Assembly (NCBI GenBank): GCA_905236605.1
Contig: CAJORD010000076.1
Location: 1 to 7,263 of the forward strand
Reading direction: 5' to 3'
DNA: 7,263 bases
DNA from: an uncultured Synergistales bacterium
GTDB lineage: Bacteria; Synergistota; Synergistia; Synergistales; Aminobacteriaceae
In this document: positions 6,704-7,263 of the stretch, one piece after another
Layout of the letters: every line of letters begins with the position of its first letter
How positions within the stretch are numbered: position 1 is the stretch's first letter
Program-made: the position numbers and the translations under genes
Notes under the pieces: generated by a model
What the model was told of the DNA's origin: nothing
Databases searched by the model: none
The model's input: only the letters and a program-made list of their open reading frames with translations

Positions 6704-7263
6704 TTATTGTTCGCTTTCTCCTTCTTGTTCTTCGTTTGTTGTATTATTTTCTTCTTTTTGTTCGCTCTCAACGTGTTTTATTAAAATTATTTCGGGCTTC
6801 GTCTGAAGTAGCGCTAACTCGTTTCTGAACTTATCGAACGATGAAGTTTTACGCTGCGGCTTATCGGCTTCGGCTTCAACTTCGTATTCAGGCACAGGAT
6901 TATCGAACGTTTGTTCAGAAACTTTATTTTCAACTTGCTCTTTGTTGTCGGGAGCGGGAGAAATTTTTTTGTCTTTGATTTTTGGGCAAGTGTATTGAGC
7001 AAGCCCAAACTTCAAAATGACGCTTGAATAATTCTCAAATATCTCTGTGAGCGCGCCCGCAAATTGTGTTTTTCGTAAAACCTCGTAGCAGTAGCGATTT
7101 TTCATATCTAAGATCAAATTTCCGTCTTTCTCGGAAGGTCTTGCGTCGAAGAGTCCGCAGTAGGCCACGAGATTTTTTTCACGCGCTACGTTCAAAAGAT
7201 TTTCTTTGAGTGTTTCATCGACTTCGACATCATTGGCACGAGAATTTTGGATCGTCGCTTGCT
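6704..7263 (-). CDS. dnaX: Probable C-terminal part of DNA polymerase III gamma/tau subunit (partial, 5' end outside window)
   Basis: The frame is open from the window edge to TAA at 6704-6706, giving 185 residues of a longer protein. The first part, ENLLNVAREKNLVAYCGLFD ... DGNLILDMKNRYCYEVLRK ... ALTEIFENYSSVILKFG, follows the pattern of the DnaX C-terminal domain: a helix, a short beta hairpin and an F/Y-rich strand ending near a hydrophobic LTEIF helix and a final VxLKFG strand. In the family this region of tau contacts the polymerase alpha subunit. The last ~100 residues are acidic, low-complexity and probably disordered (rich in E, K, Q, N), ending EEQEGESEQ. The ATPase domain would lie beyond 7263, so the name rests on a weak C-terminal match and on the next gene being dnaE, one base away. 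An unrelated replication-linked protein is possible. Confidence 0.55.
   Translation of the reverse strand, partial: QATIQNSRANDVEVDETLKENLLNVAREKNLVAYCGLFDARPSEKDGNLILDMKNRYCYEVLRKTQFAGALTEIFENYSSVILKFGLAQYTCPKIKDKKISPAPDNKEQVENKVSEQTFDNPVPEYEVEAEADKPQRKTSSFDKFRNELALLQTKPEIILIKHVESEQKEENNTTNEEQEGESEQ

Noticed and set aside
6703..6771. Upstream in-frame start for dnaE adding 23 residues
   Set aside because: The extension is lysine/asparagine-rich, lies wholly within the upstream gene, and does not resemble the DnaE N terminus; MAKEFVHLHVH is the family-typical start.
6964..6970. A7 run in the dnaX tail as a programmed frameshift site for gamma
   Set aside because: It lies after the C-terminal domain and lacks a proper X XXY YYZ heptamer in frame, so slippage there would not yield a gamma-like protein.
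6814..7008. Overlapping lysine-rich open frame on the minus strand within dnaX
   Set aside because: It lies in the +1 frame over the disordered Glu/Lys-rich tail, has no clear ribosome binding site and looks like a by-product of AAR-rich codons.
7193..7195. TTG start for the probable dnaX gene
   Set aside because: The frame stays open to the window edge and upstream residues continue the helix of the C-terminal domain, so the gene begins outside.

Overview
The window looks like chromosomal DNA from an anaerobic or fermentative bacterium of low to moderate GC. Strong AGGAG-type ribosome binding sites, a TRAP-type permease end, a fumarate-reductase-like flavoprotein and many poly-A runs in genes would suit Synergistota or a Gram-positive-related lineage such as Negativicutes. 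No marker here settles the taxon; this is inference.

Left part (1-2790, + strand): the end of a catabolic operon. It holds the last ~49 residues of a membrane protein, probably a TRAP transporter permease (2-151). A soluble FAD-binding oxidoreductase follows (151-1674), overlapping the permease stop by one base. Next is a PfkB-family sugar kinase resembling 2-dehydro-3-deoxygluconokinase (1693-2790). Tight spacing and good ribosome binding sites suggest one transcript that imports a substrate (probably a carboxylate or sugar acid), oxidises or reduces it, and phosphorylates a product. The true substrate cannot be read from the sequence.

Middle (2791-3282): a short TTAGGAATTA-type repeat with a hairpin, a second terminator-like hairpin, a possible promoter, a 75-residue YgiT/MqsA-type zinc-finger protein without a visible toxin partner, and a bidirectional terminator between it and the convergent replication genes. 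The hairpins on either side of the zinc-finger gene share their inner sequence but have different, internally compensated outer stems.

Right part (3283-7263, - strand): a replication operon. The 3' part of a gene whose product resembles the C-terminal domain of the clamp-loader subunit DnaX (gamma/tau) is followed after one base by a complete dnaE, the alpha subunit of DNA polymerase III. The polymerase has an intact PHP metal site, the catalytic aspartates, a canonical clamp-binding QxxLF motif and an OB fold. If the dnaX call is right, polymerase and clamp loader are translationally coupled.

No RNA genes, CRISPR array, insertion sequence or phage gene was seen. Most of the window is ordinary housekeeping and catabolic sequence. 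The points most worth checking are the flavoprotein/kinase pathway, the orphan zinc-finger gene with its paired hairpins, the dnaX-dnaE coupling, and an A9 tract just before the clamp-binding motif of dnaE.
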